64,000 bases of DNA from Actinacidiphila sp. DG2A-62 (GTDB taxonomy: Bacteria; Actinomycetota; Actinomycetes; Streptomycetales; Streptomycetaceae). How positions within the stretch are numbered: position 1 is the first letter of the stretch; the number at the start of each line of letters is the position of its first letter. The DNA is taken from NCBI RefSeq assembly GCF_035825295.1, contig NZ_JAYMGI010000002.1, positions 5,943,501 through 6,007,500 of the forward strand, written 5' to 3'. Shown piece by piece: positions 8,605-17,075 of the stretch. A program made the position numbers and the translations under genes. The notes under the pieces are model-generated. The model made no database searches and was not told where the DNA came from. It saw only the letters and a program-made list of their open reading frames with translations.

Positions 8605-9384
8605 ATGGACGAGCACGGCAAGAAGGTCGTCATAGTCACCGGCGCCGCGGGCGGCATCGGGGCGGAAGTCGCCCGGGTGCTGGCCGAGGGCGGCAGCACG
8701 GTCGCCGCCGTCGACCTGCACGCGGAGCGGCTGCGCGAGACCGCGGAGAAGCTGGCCGCCGACGGCCTGGCGGTCACCGCCTTCCCGGCCGACGTGTCCG
8801 CGCCCAGCGAGGTCGACGCGCTGGTCGGACAGGTGGAGAGCACCCTCGGCGCGGTGGACCACCTGGTCAACGCGGCCGGTGTGCTCCGCCTCGGCCCGGT
8901 CGACGGTTACTGCTACGAGGACTGGGCGACCACCTTCGCGGTCAACGCCACCGGCGTCTTCCTGATGTCGCGCGCGGTGGTCGCCCGCATGGTGCCGCGC
9001 GGCGCCGGCGCGATCGTCACCGTCGCCTCCAACGCGGCCAACACCCCGCGCAGCGAGATGGCCGCCTACGCCGCCTCCAAGGCCGCCGCGACGATGTTCA
9101 CCAAGAGCCTGGGCCTGGAGGTCGCCCGGCACGGCATCCGCTGCAACGTCGTGGCGCCCGGCTCCACCGACACCCCGATGCTCACCTCGATGTGGACCGA
9201 CGAGAGCGGCCGCAAGGGCACCGTCGAGGGCCGCCCCGACGCCTACCGGGTGGGCATCCCGCTCGGCCGGATCGCCAGCGCCGCGAACATCGCCGACGCC
9301 GTGGACTTCCTGCTCTCCGACCGCGCGTCGCACATCACCATGCACGACCTGACCGTGGACGGCGGCGCGGGCCTCGGCGCCTGA
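8605..9384 (+). CDS. SDR dehydrogenase, DhbA/EntA-like (2,3-dihydro-3-hydroxyanthranilate dehydrogenase candidate)
   Basis: A 259-residue classical short-chain dehydrogenase. The cofactor loop VTGAAGGIGAEVA, the NAAG motif (LVNAAGVL), the active-site Tyr/Lys in YAASKAA and the C-terminal LTVDGGAGLGA typical of 2,3-dihydro-2,3-dihydroxybenzoate dehydrogenases are all present. In this setting, next to PhzD- and PhzE-like genes, the natural substrate is 2,3-dihydro-3-hydroxyanthranilate, which it would oxidise with NAD+ to 3-hydroxyanthranilate. Family assignment is firm; the substrate follows from neighbours. Confidence 0.9.
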   Translation: MDEHGKKVVIVTGAAGGIGAEVARVLAEGGSTVAAVDLHAERLRETAEKLAADGLAVTAFPADVSAPSEVDALVGQVESTLGAVDHLVNAAGVLRLGPVDGYCYEDWATTFAVNATGVFLMSRAVVARMVPRGAGAIVTVASNAANTPRSEMAAYAASKAAATMFTKSLGLEVARHGIRCNVVAPGSTDTPMLTSMWTDESGRKGTVEGRPDAYRVGIPLGRIASAANIADAVDFLLSDRASHITMHDLTVDGGAGLGA

Positions 9385-9435
9385 CCCCCACACCCCCGTC
9401 CCCGCCGGCCACCACCACACCAGGAAGCCGAACCC

Positions 9436-10128
9436 ATGAGATTCACCGCCGGCATACCGGCCATCGACTCCTACCCCCTGCCCGCGGGGGACGACCTGCC
9501 CGCCAACGCCGCCGACTGGACCGTCGACCCGGACCGCGCGGTGCTGCTGGTGCACGACATGCAGCGCTACTTCCTGCGCCCGCTGCCCTCGCCTGGCCTG
9601 CGCGACCAGGTGATCGCCAACGCGGCGGCGCTGCGCGACGCGTGCGCCGCGCACGGCGTCCCGGTGGCGTACACCGCGCAGCCCGGCGGCATGTCGCAGC
9701 AGCAGCGCGGCCTGCTCCAGGAGTTCTGGGGCCCGGGGATGCGCGTCGACCCCGCCGACCGGCAGGTGGTGGACCCGCTCGCGCCGGCGCCCGAGGACTG
9801 GCTGTTCACCAAGTGGCGCTACAGCGCGTTCTTCCGCTCCGGCCTGCTGGACCGGATGCGCGCGGTCGGCCGCGACCAGCTCGTCGTGTGCGGGGTCTAC
9901 GGCCACGTGGGCGTGCTGATGACGGCCGTCGAGGCGCACGCCAACGACATCCAGGTCTTCATGGCCGCCGACGCGATCGCCGACTTCTCCCGCGAGCACC
10001 ACCTGCTGGCGCTGTCCTACGCGGCCGGCCGGTGCGCGGTGGTCTCGCCGGTCGCGGAGCTGACCGAGCAGATCGCGGCGGCGCGCGACACCGTGCGGGA
10101 ACTCGCCGCGTGGGGGGCCGCGGTATGA
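9436..10128 (+). CDS. phzD: Isochorismatase-family hydrolase, PhzD-like
   Basis: A 230-residue isochorismatase-like protein that closely follows PhzD. Catalytic Asp41 sits in LLVHDMQRYF and Lys126 in KWRYSAF. The usual isochorismatase-superfamily cysteine is replaced by Gly in CGVYGHVG, as in the PhzD subgroup, which hydrolyses vinyl ethers and not amides. It should convert 2-amino-2-deoxyisochorismate (ADIC) to 2,3-dihydro-3-hydroxyanthranilate and pyruvate. Its stop overlaps the ATG of the next gene by 4 bases, coupling it to the ADIC synthase. Confidence 0.93.
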   Translation: MRFTAGIPAIDSYPLPAGDDLPANAADWTVDPDRAVLLVHDMQRYFLRPLPSPGLRDQVIANAAALRDACAAHGVPVAYTAQPGGMSQQQRGLLQEFWGPGMRVDPADRQVVDPLAPAPEDWLFTKWRYSAFFRSGLLDRMRAVGRDQLVVCGVYGHVGVLMTAVEAHANDIQVFMAADAIADFSREHHLLALSYAAGRCAVVSPVAELTEQIAAARDTVRELAAWGAAV

Positions 10129-12101
10129 GCGGCGGGAGCGCCGAGCGCGCCGACCTGCTGGCGCGGGTGCTCGCGCCGGGCGCCGGGCCGTTCGCGCTGC
10201 TGTACCGGCCGCAGACCGCGCCGGACGCCGTGGAGGTGCTCGCCGGCACCGTGTCCTACCCGGGCACGCTGGCCGAACTCCCGCTCCACCAGGGTCCGCA
10301 GGCTCCCGCCGGGCACGACGTGCTCGCGCTGCTGCCCTACCGGCAGATCGGCGAGCGCGGCTTCGCGCACGTGGACGACGGCACTCCGCTGGTCGCGCTG
10401 AAGATCGCCCGGCAGCAGCGGCTGCCGCTCGCCGAGGCGCTGGACCGGCTGCCCGACCTGCCGATCCGGCTCACCGAGACCGGCTTCGACGTCTCCGACG
10501 CGGAGTACGCCGAGCGGGTCCGGCGGGTGGTCGCCGACGAGATCGGCCGCGGCGAGGGCGCCAACTTCGTGCTGCGGCGCTCGTTCACCGCGGTCATCGA
10601 GGACTACGCGCCGCGCGACGCGGTGGTGCTCTTCCGCCGGCTGCTGGAGCGCGGCTCGGGCGCCCACTGGGTGTTCGTGGTGCACACCGGCGACCGCACG
10701 CTGGTCGGCGCCAGCCCCGAGCGGCACGTCAGCCTCGCCGCCGGCACCGCGGTGATGAACCCGATCAGCGGCACCTACCGCTACCCGGCCGGCGGGCCCA
10801 CGCTGCCCGGCGTCATGGACTTCCTCGCCGACCGCAAGGAGGCCGACGAGCTGTACATGGTCGTCGACGAGGAACTGAAGATGATGGCCAGGATCTGCGA
10901 GGACGGCGCCCGCATGGAGGGCCCGTACCTCAAGGAGATGGCGCACCTCGCGCACACCGAGTACTTCCTGCACGGCGGCTGCGCGCGCGACCCGCGCGAG
11001 GTGCTGGCCGAGACGATGTTCGCGCCGACCGTCACCGGCAGCCCGCTGGAGAGCGCCTGCCGGGTGATCGCCACGTACGAGCCGGACGGCCGCGGCTACT
11101 ACAGCGGCGTCGCCGCCCTGATCGGCCGCGACGGCGACGGCGCGCCGAGCATGGACTCGGCGATCCTGATCCGCACCGCGGACATCGACGCCCGCGGCGG
11201 CGTGCGGATCGGCGTCGGCGCCACCCTCGTACGCCACTCCGACCCCGACTCCGAGGTCGCCGAGACCGCCGCGAAGGCCACCGGACTGCTCACCGCGCTG
11301 CGGGCCAACGCGCCCGCGTCCGCCGCCCCGGCCGCGAGAGCCCGGGTCGCGCCCACCGCCCCGGCCGCGGGCACCGCCCCCGCCGCCTCGATCGCCGCGG
11401 CCCGCCCCGCGCCCGCCCTCGGCGAGCACCCCGACGTGCGCGCCGCGCTCGCCGCGCGCAACGCGACCGTCGCCGGCTACTGGCTCGGCGCCGACCCCGC
11501 GCTCACCGCGCCCGATCCCGAACTCGCCGGGCTGCGCGTGCTGATGGTCGACGCCGAGGACACCTTCACCGCGATGGTCCGCCGGCAGCTGGTCTCGCTG
11601 GGCCTCGACGTGACGCTGCGCCGTTACGACGAGCCGTACTCCTTCGACGACGGCCACGACCTGGTGGTGATGGGCCCGGGGCCGGGCGATCCGGCGCGGC
11701 TCGACCACCCCAAGATCGCCCATCTGCACGACGCGGTCGGCCGGCTGCTCGCCGGGCGCCGCCGCTTCCTCGCCGTCTGCCTCAGCCACCAGGTGCTCAG
11801 CCTGCGGCTCGGCTTCGAGCTGGTCCGCAAGGACCCGCCGAACCAGGGCCTGCAGCGCGCGGTGGACCTGTTCGGCACCGCCGAGCGGGTCGGGCTCTAC
11901 AACACCTTCACCGCGGTCAGCGCCGAGGACAAGCAGGACGTCGAGGGCGTCGGCCCGGTCGAGGTGTGCCGCGACCCGGCGACCGGCGACGTGTACGCGC
12001 TGCGCGGACCGCACTTCGCGTCCACGCAGTTCCACGCCGAGTCGGTGCTCACCCAGCACGGTCCCGCCGTGCTGGCCGGCCTGCTGCGGGGCCTGCTGTG
12101 A
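10125..12101 (+). CDS. phzE: 2-amino-2-deoxyisochorismate (ADIC) synthase, PhzE-like
   Basis: A 658-residue fusion of an anthranilate-synthase-type chorismate-binding domain (about residues 100-400) and a class I glutamine amidotransferase domain (about 455-658). They are joined by an Ala/Pro-rich linker of roughly 40 residues. The synthase half has the MNPISGTYRY, TGSPLESACRVI and GYYSGVAALI motifs. The amidotransferase nucleophile is Cys552 (AVCLSHQ), with His637/Glu639 in FHAES. It should convert chorismate and glutamine to ADIC, as PhzE does. Fusion order and length fit PhzE. ATGA overlap upstream and GTGA overlap downstream indicate an operon. Confidence 0.93.
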   Translation: MSGGSAERADLLARVLAPGAGPFALLYRPQTAPDAVEVLAGTVSYPGTLAELPLHQGPQAPAGHDVLALLPYRQIGERGFAHVDDGTPLVALKIARQQRLPLAEALDRLPDLPIRLTETGFDVSDAEYAERVRRVVADEIGRGEGANFVLRRSFTAVIEDYAPRDAVVLFRRLLERGSGAHWVFVVHTGDRTLVGASPERHVSLAAGTAVMNPISGTYRYPAGGPTLPGVMDFLADRKEADELYMVVDEELKMMARICEDGARMEGPYLKEMAHLAHTEYFLHGGCARDPREVLAETMFAPTVTGSPLESACRVIATYEPDGRGYYSGVAALIGRDGDGAPSMDSAILIRTADIDARGGVRIGVGATLVRHSDPDSEVAETAAKATGLLTALRANAPASAAPAARARVAPTAPAAGTAPAASIAAARPAPALGEHPDVRAALAARNATVAGYWLGADPALTAPDPELAGLRVLMVDAEDTFTAMVRRQLVSLGLDVTLRRYDEPYSFDDGHDLVVMGPGPGDPARLDHPKIAHLHDAVGRLLAGRRRFLAVCLSHQVLSLRLGFELVRKDPPNQGLQRAVDLFGTAERVGLYNTFTAVSAEDKQDVEGVGPVEVCRDPATGDVYALRGPHFASTQFHAESVLTQHGPAVLAGLLRGLL

Positions 12102-12457
12102 CCCCGCCGCCCACGACCGCCGTGCCGCCCACGACCGCCGTGCCGCCCACGACCGCCGCGCCGCCCACGACCGCCGCGCCGCCCACGACCGCCGCCGCGC
12201 CGCCCACGACCGCCGCCGCGCCGCCCACGACCGCCGCGCCGGCCACGGCCGTCGCCGCGCCGGCCGCGGCGGCCGACGCCGAGGCTCCCGGCAGCGTCGC
12301 CGAGATCCTCTCCGCCATCTTCCTGCGCCCCGCCCGCGGACCGGCCGGGGCGGGGGACGCCGCAGCACGGACCAGGACGCGTTCCGCACGGTCCGGTCAG
12401 AAACCGTCGCCCGGCCGGACCGGTCCGCCCGGTCTTCCGATGTACGCCACCCGGTAA
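12098..12457 (+). CDS. Small coupled ORF with PPTTA repeats
   Basis: A GTG at 12098 overlaps the PhzE-like stop by 4 bases and opens a 119-residue frame. The first half is seven PPTTA units; the second half contains a short possible helix (GSVAEILSAIF) and an Arg-rich tail. There is no carrier-protein DSL motif, signal peptide or known domain. The overlap is as tight as for true neighbours, and a purine-rich site precedes the following FAAL gene just after its stop. It may be a real linker-like protein or only spacer DNA kept open by its triplet-compatible repeats. No homologue is recognised. Confidence 0.4.
   Translation: MTPPPTTAVPPTTAVPPTTAAPPTTAAPPTTAAAPPTTAAAPPTTAAPATAVAAPAAAADAEAPGSVAEILSAIFLRPARGPAGAGDAAARTRTRSARSGQKPSPGRTGPPGLPMYATR
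12104..12235 (+). repeat. 18/21-bp tandem repeat encoding PPTTA units
   Basis: Five 18-bp units and then two 21-bp units, each containing CCGCCCACGACCGCC, follow the PhzE-like stop almost directly. All unit lengths are multiples of three, so the small reading frame stays open. Confidence 0.85.
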
Positions 12458-12473
12458 CAGGGAGCTGAACACC

Positions 12474-14267
12474 ATGACCATCCTTGACCCCGTCGGCACG
12501 CCCGGCACCGGACGTCCGGGGGCCGCGGCCGGCAGCCTGCCCGAGATCCTCCGGGAGCGCGGCCGGACCCAACCGGACGACCTCGCCTTCTGCTTCCTCG
12601 ACGGCGGTGAGGAACCGGGCCGCAGCCTCACCTTCCGGGGCCTGGACGAGGCCGCCCGCAGCACCGCCGCCGGGCTGCGCGCGGCCGGGGTGGCGGCCGG
12701 CCGGTCCGCGCTGCTGGTCCACCCCGCGGGACTGGACTTCGTCAGCAGCCTGATGGGCTGCATGTACGCGGGCGTGGCCGGCGCCCCGGTGCAGGTGCCC
12801 ACCCGGCTGCGCGGCCTGGAGCGGCTGCGCCGGATCGCCGACGACGCGCAGGCGACCGTCCTGCTGACCGTCGCCGCGGTCCGCGACGAACTGCTCGCGA
12901 AGTTCGGCGACTCGCCGCTGCTGGACGGGCTGACGCTGCTGGCCACCGACGAGCTGCCGGCCGCCGACCCGGGGGAGTGGCAGGACGCGGCGCCGCTGCC
13001 CGAGGACATCGCGCTGCTCCAGTACACCTCCGGCTCCACCGGCGACCCCAAGGGCGTCATGGTCAGCCACGCCAACTTCCTGGCCAACGCCGCCGAGACC
13101 GACGACCTGTGGCCGACCGGCCGCGACGGCGTCTACGTGTCCTGGCTGCCGCACTTCCACGACATGGGCATGCTCTTCGGGGTGATCGTGCCGATCTACA
13201 CGGGCGCGCCCTCGTACCTGATGTCGCCCGAGGCGTTCATCCGCCGCCCGGGCCGCTGGACCGAGGCGATCTCCCGGTTCGGCGGCACCCACTCGGCCGC
13301 GCCCAGCTTCGCGTACGAGCTGTGCGTGCGCGACGCGCGGGAGAAGGGCATCGCGCCGGGCACCGACCTGTCCCGGTGGCGGGTCGCGGCCAACGGCGCC
13401 GAGCCGGTGCGCTGGTCGGTGATCGAGGAGTTCACCCGGACCTTCGCCGCAGCCGGCTTCCGGCCCGAGGCCATGTGCCCCGGCTACGGCCTGGCCGAGA
13501 ACACCCTGAAGGCCACCGGCAGCCCCGGCGACAAGGCGCCCGCGGTGCGCTGGGTGTCCGCGGACGCGCTGCGCGACGACCGGGTGGAGACCGTCGACCC
13601 CGCCGACCCGCAGGCCCTGGCCCTGGTCGGCAGCGGCGTGCCGGTCGCCGGCACCCGGATCAGGATCGTCGCGCCGGACACGCTGCGCCCGGTCGAGGAG
13701 GGCCGGGTCGGCGAGATCTGGATCAGCGGGCCGTGCGTGGCCGACGGCTACTTCGGCCGCGCGGTGGAGACCGCGCAGACCTTCGCCGCGCGCATCGCCG
13801 GCGAGGACCGCACCAGGACCTATCTGCGCACCGGCGACCTGGGTTTCGTGCACGACGGCGAGCTGTACGTCGCGGGCCGGCTGAAGGACGTCATCATCCG
13901 CAAGGGCCGCAACTTCTACCCGCAGGACATCGAGCTGACCGTCGAGCGCACCACCGAGGGCCTGCACCCGAACTGCTCGGCGGCCTTCTCGGTGGACGAC
14001 GGCACCTCCGAGCGGCTGGTCGTGGTGGTCGAGGCGGACGGCCGGGTGCTGAAGTCCACCGGCGCGGAGGAGCTGAGCCGGCGGATCGAGGACGCGGTGC
14101 ACGAGGGCCAGCGGCTGCACGTGGACGAGGTGGTGGTCACCCGGCGCGGCTCGCTGCCCAAGACCTCCAGCGGCAAGGTGCAGCGCCGGCTGACCCGCAT
14201 CCGCTACCTGGACGGCGAGTTCGTGCCGGCCGGCGGCGGCGCGCGGACCGCGGGCGGTGCGGCATGA
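12474..14267 (+). CDS. Fatty-acyl-AMP ligase (FAAL)
   Basis: A 597-residue adenylate-forming enzyme of the FAAL group. Diagnostic segments are LQYTSGSTGDPKGV, WLPHFHDMGM, APSFAYELC, GYGLAENTL, YLRTGDLGF, VIIRKGRNFYPQDIE and LPKTSSGKVQR with the A10 lysine. FAALs activate fatty acids as acyl-adenylates and pass them to a carrier protein rather than CoA. No acyl carrier protein gene is visible in the window, so the acceptor must be encoded elsewhere, or this enzyme uses CoA or an amine. Its stop overlaps the KASIII start by 4 bases. Confidence 0.92.
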   Translation: MTILDPVGTPGTGRPGAAAGSLPEILRERGRTQPDDLAFCFLDGGEEPGRSLTFRGLDEAARSTAAGLRAAGVAAGRSALLVHPAGLDFVSSLMGCMYAGVAGAPVQVPTRLRGLERLRRIADDAQATVLLTVAAVRDELLAKFGDSPLLDGLTLLATDELPAADPGEWQDAAPLPEDIALLQYTSGSTGDPKGVMVSHANFLANAAETDDLWPTGRDGVYVSWLPHFHDMGMLFGVIVPIYTGAPSYLMSPEAFIRRPGRWTEAISRFGGTHSAAPSFAYELCVRDAREKGIAPGTDLSRWRVAANGAEPVRWSVIEEFTRTFAAAGFRPEAMCPGYGLAENTLKATGSPGDKAPAVRWVSADALRDDRVETVDPADPQALALVGSGVPVAGTRIRIVAPDTLRPVEEGRVGEIWISGPCVADGYFGRAVETAQTFAARIAGEDRTRTYLRTGDLGFVHDGELYVAGRLKDVIIRKGRNFYPQDIELTVERTTEGLHPNCSAAFSVDDGTSERLVVVVEADGRVLKSTGAEELSRRIEDAVHEGQRLHVDEVVVTRRGSLPKTSSGKVQRRLTRIRYLDGEFVPAGGGARTAGGAA

Positions 14268-15265
14268 GCGCCCGGCTGCGCACCGCGGCCGCGGTCGGCG
14301 GCTCGCGCATCCTGGGCGTCGGCGCGTACCGGCCGAACCGGCTGGTGTCCAACGAGGAGGTGGCCGCGCCGATCGACTCCTCGGACGAGTGGATCCGCAA
14401 GCGCAGCGGCATCACCACCCGCCGGTTCGCCGCCGAGGACGAGTCGGTGGTCTCGATGGCCGCCGAGGCGTCGCTGAAGGCGCTCGCGCAGGCGGGCGTG
14501 GCGCCGGAGTCGGTGGACACCGTGCTGCTGGCCTCGATGTCCTACCTGGAGCAGTCGCCGGCCGGGGCGCCGCAGGTCGCGCACCTGATCGGCGCGAAGG
14601 AGCCGGGCGCGATGGACGTCGGCGCCGCCTGCGCCGGGTTCTGCTACGCGCTGGCCACCGGCGACGCGCTGGTCCGCTCCGGCACCTCGCGGCACGTGGT
14701 GGTGGTCGGCTCGGAGAAGATGAGCGACATCGTCTCGGGCACCGACCGCGGCACCGCGTTCCTGTTCGGCGACGGCGCCGGCGCGGTGGTGCTCGGCCCG
14801 TCCGACGAGCCGGGCATCGGCCCGGTGGCCTGGGGCTCCGACGGCGGCCGGCGCGAGCTGATCGCGCACGACCGGACCTGGCTGGACGTCAGGGACGAGG
14901 CCGGCCCGTGGCCGACGCTGCGGATGGCCGGACCCGAGGTGTTCCGCTGGGCGGTCGCGACCGCGCCGCGGGTGGCCCGGCGCGCGCTGGACCTGGCCGG
15001 GCTGCTGCCGCAGGACGTGGCCGCGTTCATCCCGCACCAGGCCAACGGCCGGATCATCGACTCGGTGGCCCGCGAACTGCAGCTGCCCGAGGGCGTCGCG
15101 GTGGCCCGCGAGGTCGTCTCGGTCGGCAACACCTCCGCCGCCTCGATCCCGCTGGCGATGGAGGACCTGCTCAACTCCGTCGCGCTGCCCAGCGGCAGCC
15201 CCGCGCTGCTGGTCGGCTTCGGCGCCGGCCTGGTGCACGCCGCCCAGGTGGTGGTGCTGCCGTGA
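14264..15265 (+). CDS. 3-oxoacyl-ACP synthase III (KASIII/FabH family), copy 1
   Basis: A 333-residue thiolase-fold condensing enzyme with an intact Cys-His-Asn triad: Cys123 in GAACAGF, His258 in FIPHQANG and Asn289 in VGNTSAAS. KASIII enzymes use CoA-bound starters, and cluster versions start polyketides, make alkylquinolones (PqsD type) or form esters and amides. It lies between FAAL and carboxylase genes with 4-base overlaps on both sides. This suggests it uses a malonyl-type extender from the carboxylase or transfers an activated acyl group. Confidence 0.92.
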   Translation: MSARLRTAAAVGGSRILGVGAYRPNRLVSNEEVAAPIDSSDEWIRKRSGITTRRFAAEDESVVSMAAEASLKALAQAGVAPESVDTVLLASMSYLEQSPAGAPQVAHLIGAKEPGAMDVGAACAGFCYALATGDALVRSGTSRHVVVVGSEKMSDIVSGTDRGTAFLFGDGAGAVVLGPSDEPGIGPVAWGSDGGRRELIAHDRTWLDVRDEAGPWPTLRMAGPEVFRWAVATAPRVARRALDLAGLLPQDVAAFIPHQANGRIIDSVARELQLPEGVAVAREVVSVGNTSAASIPLAMEDLLNSVALPSGSPALLVGFGAGLVHAAQVVVLP

Positions 15266-16905
15266 CGGAGACGGTGAACCGGCCCGGCGGGGCCCCCGCC
15301 GCCGGCACGGGCGCGCACGGCGACACCGACGCCGGCCGTCCGGTGGAGGGCAGCACCGCGCGCAAGATCGCCGAACTGGAGCGCCGCCGCGCCGAACTGG
15401 ACGCCCAGTCGGCCGGCGCGCCGCGCGAGCGGCAGCACGGCAAGGGCAAGCTGACCGCGCGCGAGCGCATCGACCTGCTGCTCGACCCCGGCTCGTTCGT
15501 GGAGCTGGACGCGCTGGTCAGGCACCGCAGCCACACCTTCGGCATGGCGGACCACCGGCCGTTCGGCGACGGCGTGGTCACCGGCCACGGCACCGTCGAC
15601 GGCCGCCGGGTGTGCGTGTACGCCGAGGACTTCACCGTCCTCGGCGGCAGCCTCGGCGAGGCGTTCGGCGAGAAGATCGCCAAGGTGATGGACCTCGCGG
15701 TGCGCATCGGCGCCCCGCTGATCGGCATCAAGGACTCCGGCGGCGCCCGCATCCAGGAGGGCGTGGTGGCCCTCGCCCACTACGCCGAGCTGGTCAAGCG
15801 GCACGTCGGCGCCTCCGGGGTGGTCCCGCAGATCTCGGTGATCGTCGGCCCGTGCGCCGGCGGCGCCGTCTACGCCCCCGCGCTCACCGACCTGGTGGTG
15901 ATGGTCGACGGCATCTCGCACATGTACGTCACCGGCCCCGACGTGCTGCGCGCGGTCACCGGCGACGACGTCACCCACGAGGAGCTGGGCGGCGGCCACA
16001 GCCACAACGCGGTCAGCGGCGCCGCCCACTACCTCGCGCACGACGAGCGGGACGCCTTCGAGTACGTGCAGACCGTGCTCGGCTTCCTGCCGTCCAACAA
16101 CCTCTCCGAGCCGCCGGTCTACGCCGCCACCGGGCCGGCCGGACCGACCGCCGCCGACCTGGCGCTGGACCGCCTGATCCCGGACCGCGCCCAGCAGCCG
16201 TACGACATGCGGCAGGTCGTCGAGACGGTGGTCGACGACGGCGAACTGGTCGAGGTGCACCCGCTGTTCGCGCCGAACATCCTGTGCGGGTTCGCGCGGG
16301 TGGACGGCCGCAGCGTCGGCGTGGTCGCCAACCAGCCGCTGGTGCTGGCCGGCGCGCTGGACTACGACGCCAGCGAGAAGGCGGCCCGCTTCATCCGGCT
16401 GTGCGACTCCTTCGGGGTGCCGGTGCTCACCTTCGTGGACGTGCCCGGCTTCCTCACCTCGGTGGACCAGGAGCGCGGCGGCATCATCCGGCGCGGCGCC
16501 AAGCTCATCTACGCCTACTGCGAGGCCACCGTGCCGATGGTCACCGTGATCACCCGCAAGGCGTACGGCGGCGGCTACGGCGTGATGGGCTCCAAGCACC
16601 TGGGCATCGACGTCAACCTGGCCTGGCCCACCGCCGAGATCGCGGTGATGGGCGGCTCCGGCGCGGTCAGCGTGCTGCACCGGCGCGAACTGAAGGCCGC
16701 CGCCGACCCCGAGGCGCTGCGCGCCAAGCTCAGGGCCGAGTACGAGGACACCATGTGCACCCCGTACATGGCCGCGGAGCGCGGCTACGTGGACGCGGTG
16801 ATCATGCCGCACGAGACCCGTGAGCAGGTGTCCGCCGCGCTCCTGGCGCTGCGCCAGAAGAGCACGTCACGGCTGCCGCGCAAGCACGGGAACATCCCGC
16901 TGTGA
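15262..16905 (+). CDS. Acyl-CoA carboxylase beta (carboxyltransferase) subunit, PccB/AccD type
   Basis: A 547-residue carboxyltransferase subunit with the paired crotonase-like halves. Key segments are LGEAFGEKIAKVMDLA, IKDSGGARIQEGV, VGPCAGGAVYAPALTD (oxyanion hole), YGVMGSKHLG and AEIAVMGGSGA. The first 40 residues are a low-complexity extension not found in typical family members. It makes malonyl- or methylmalonyl-CoA with a biotinylated alpha subunit; none is encoded nearby, so it probably borrows the housekeeping one. GTG start overlaps the KASIII stop. It likely supplies the extender unit for this pathway. Confidence 0.92.
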   Translation: MTETVNRPGGAPAAGTGAHGDTDAGRPVEGSTARKIAELERRRAELDAQSAGAPRERQHGKGKLTARERIDLLLDPGSFVELDALVRHRSHTFGMADHRPFGDGVVTGHGTVDGRRVCVYAEDFTVLGGSLGEAFGEKIAKVMDLAVRIGAPLIGIKDSGGARIQEGVVALAHYAELVKRHVGASGVVPQISVIVGPCAGGAVYAPALTDLVVMVDGISHMYVTGPDVLRAVTGDDVTHEELGGGHSHNAVSGAAHYLAHDERDAFEYVQTVLGFLPSNNLSEPPVYAATGPAGPTAADLALDRLIPDRAQQPYDMRQVVETVVDDGELVEVHPLFAPNILCGFARVDGRSVGVVANQPLVLAGALDYDASEKAARFIRLCDSFGVPVLTFVDVPGFLTSVDQERGGIIRRGAKLIYAYCEATVPMVTVITRKAYGGGYGVMGSKHLGIDVNLAWPTAEIAVMGGSGAVSVLHRRELKAAADPEALRAKLRAEYEDTMCTPYMAAERGYVDAVIMPHETREQVSAALLALRQKSTSRLPRKHGNIPL

Positions 16906-17075
16906 CGCCGGCAGGCTGGCCGCTGGCCGGCCCGCCGCGTCCCCCTCGCCGGGCCCGCCCGGTGACCTGACACACCGCGCTCCCTTTCGTTGGCGAGCGA
17001 TCCGAATCCAAGAAGGATCGGGGCGGACGCAAGGCCCGTCCCGGTCGCACACGCGAAACACGCAGGGAGCCGCAG

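Noticed and set aside
7282..12101. A phenazine biosynthesis cluster
   Set aside because: PhzC/D/E-like genes are present, but no phzA/B, phzF or phzG homologue is visible. A dehydrogenase of DhbA type sits in their place, which points to 3-hydroxyanthranilate.
10017..14120. Very long open frame on the minus strand opposite PhzE-like and FAAL genes
   Set aside because: It is the high-GC shadow of well-conserved plus-strand enzymes, and its translation is low-complexity Gly/Arg/His-rich sequence without any domain.
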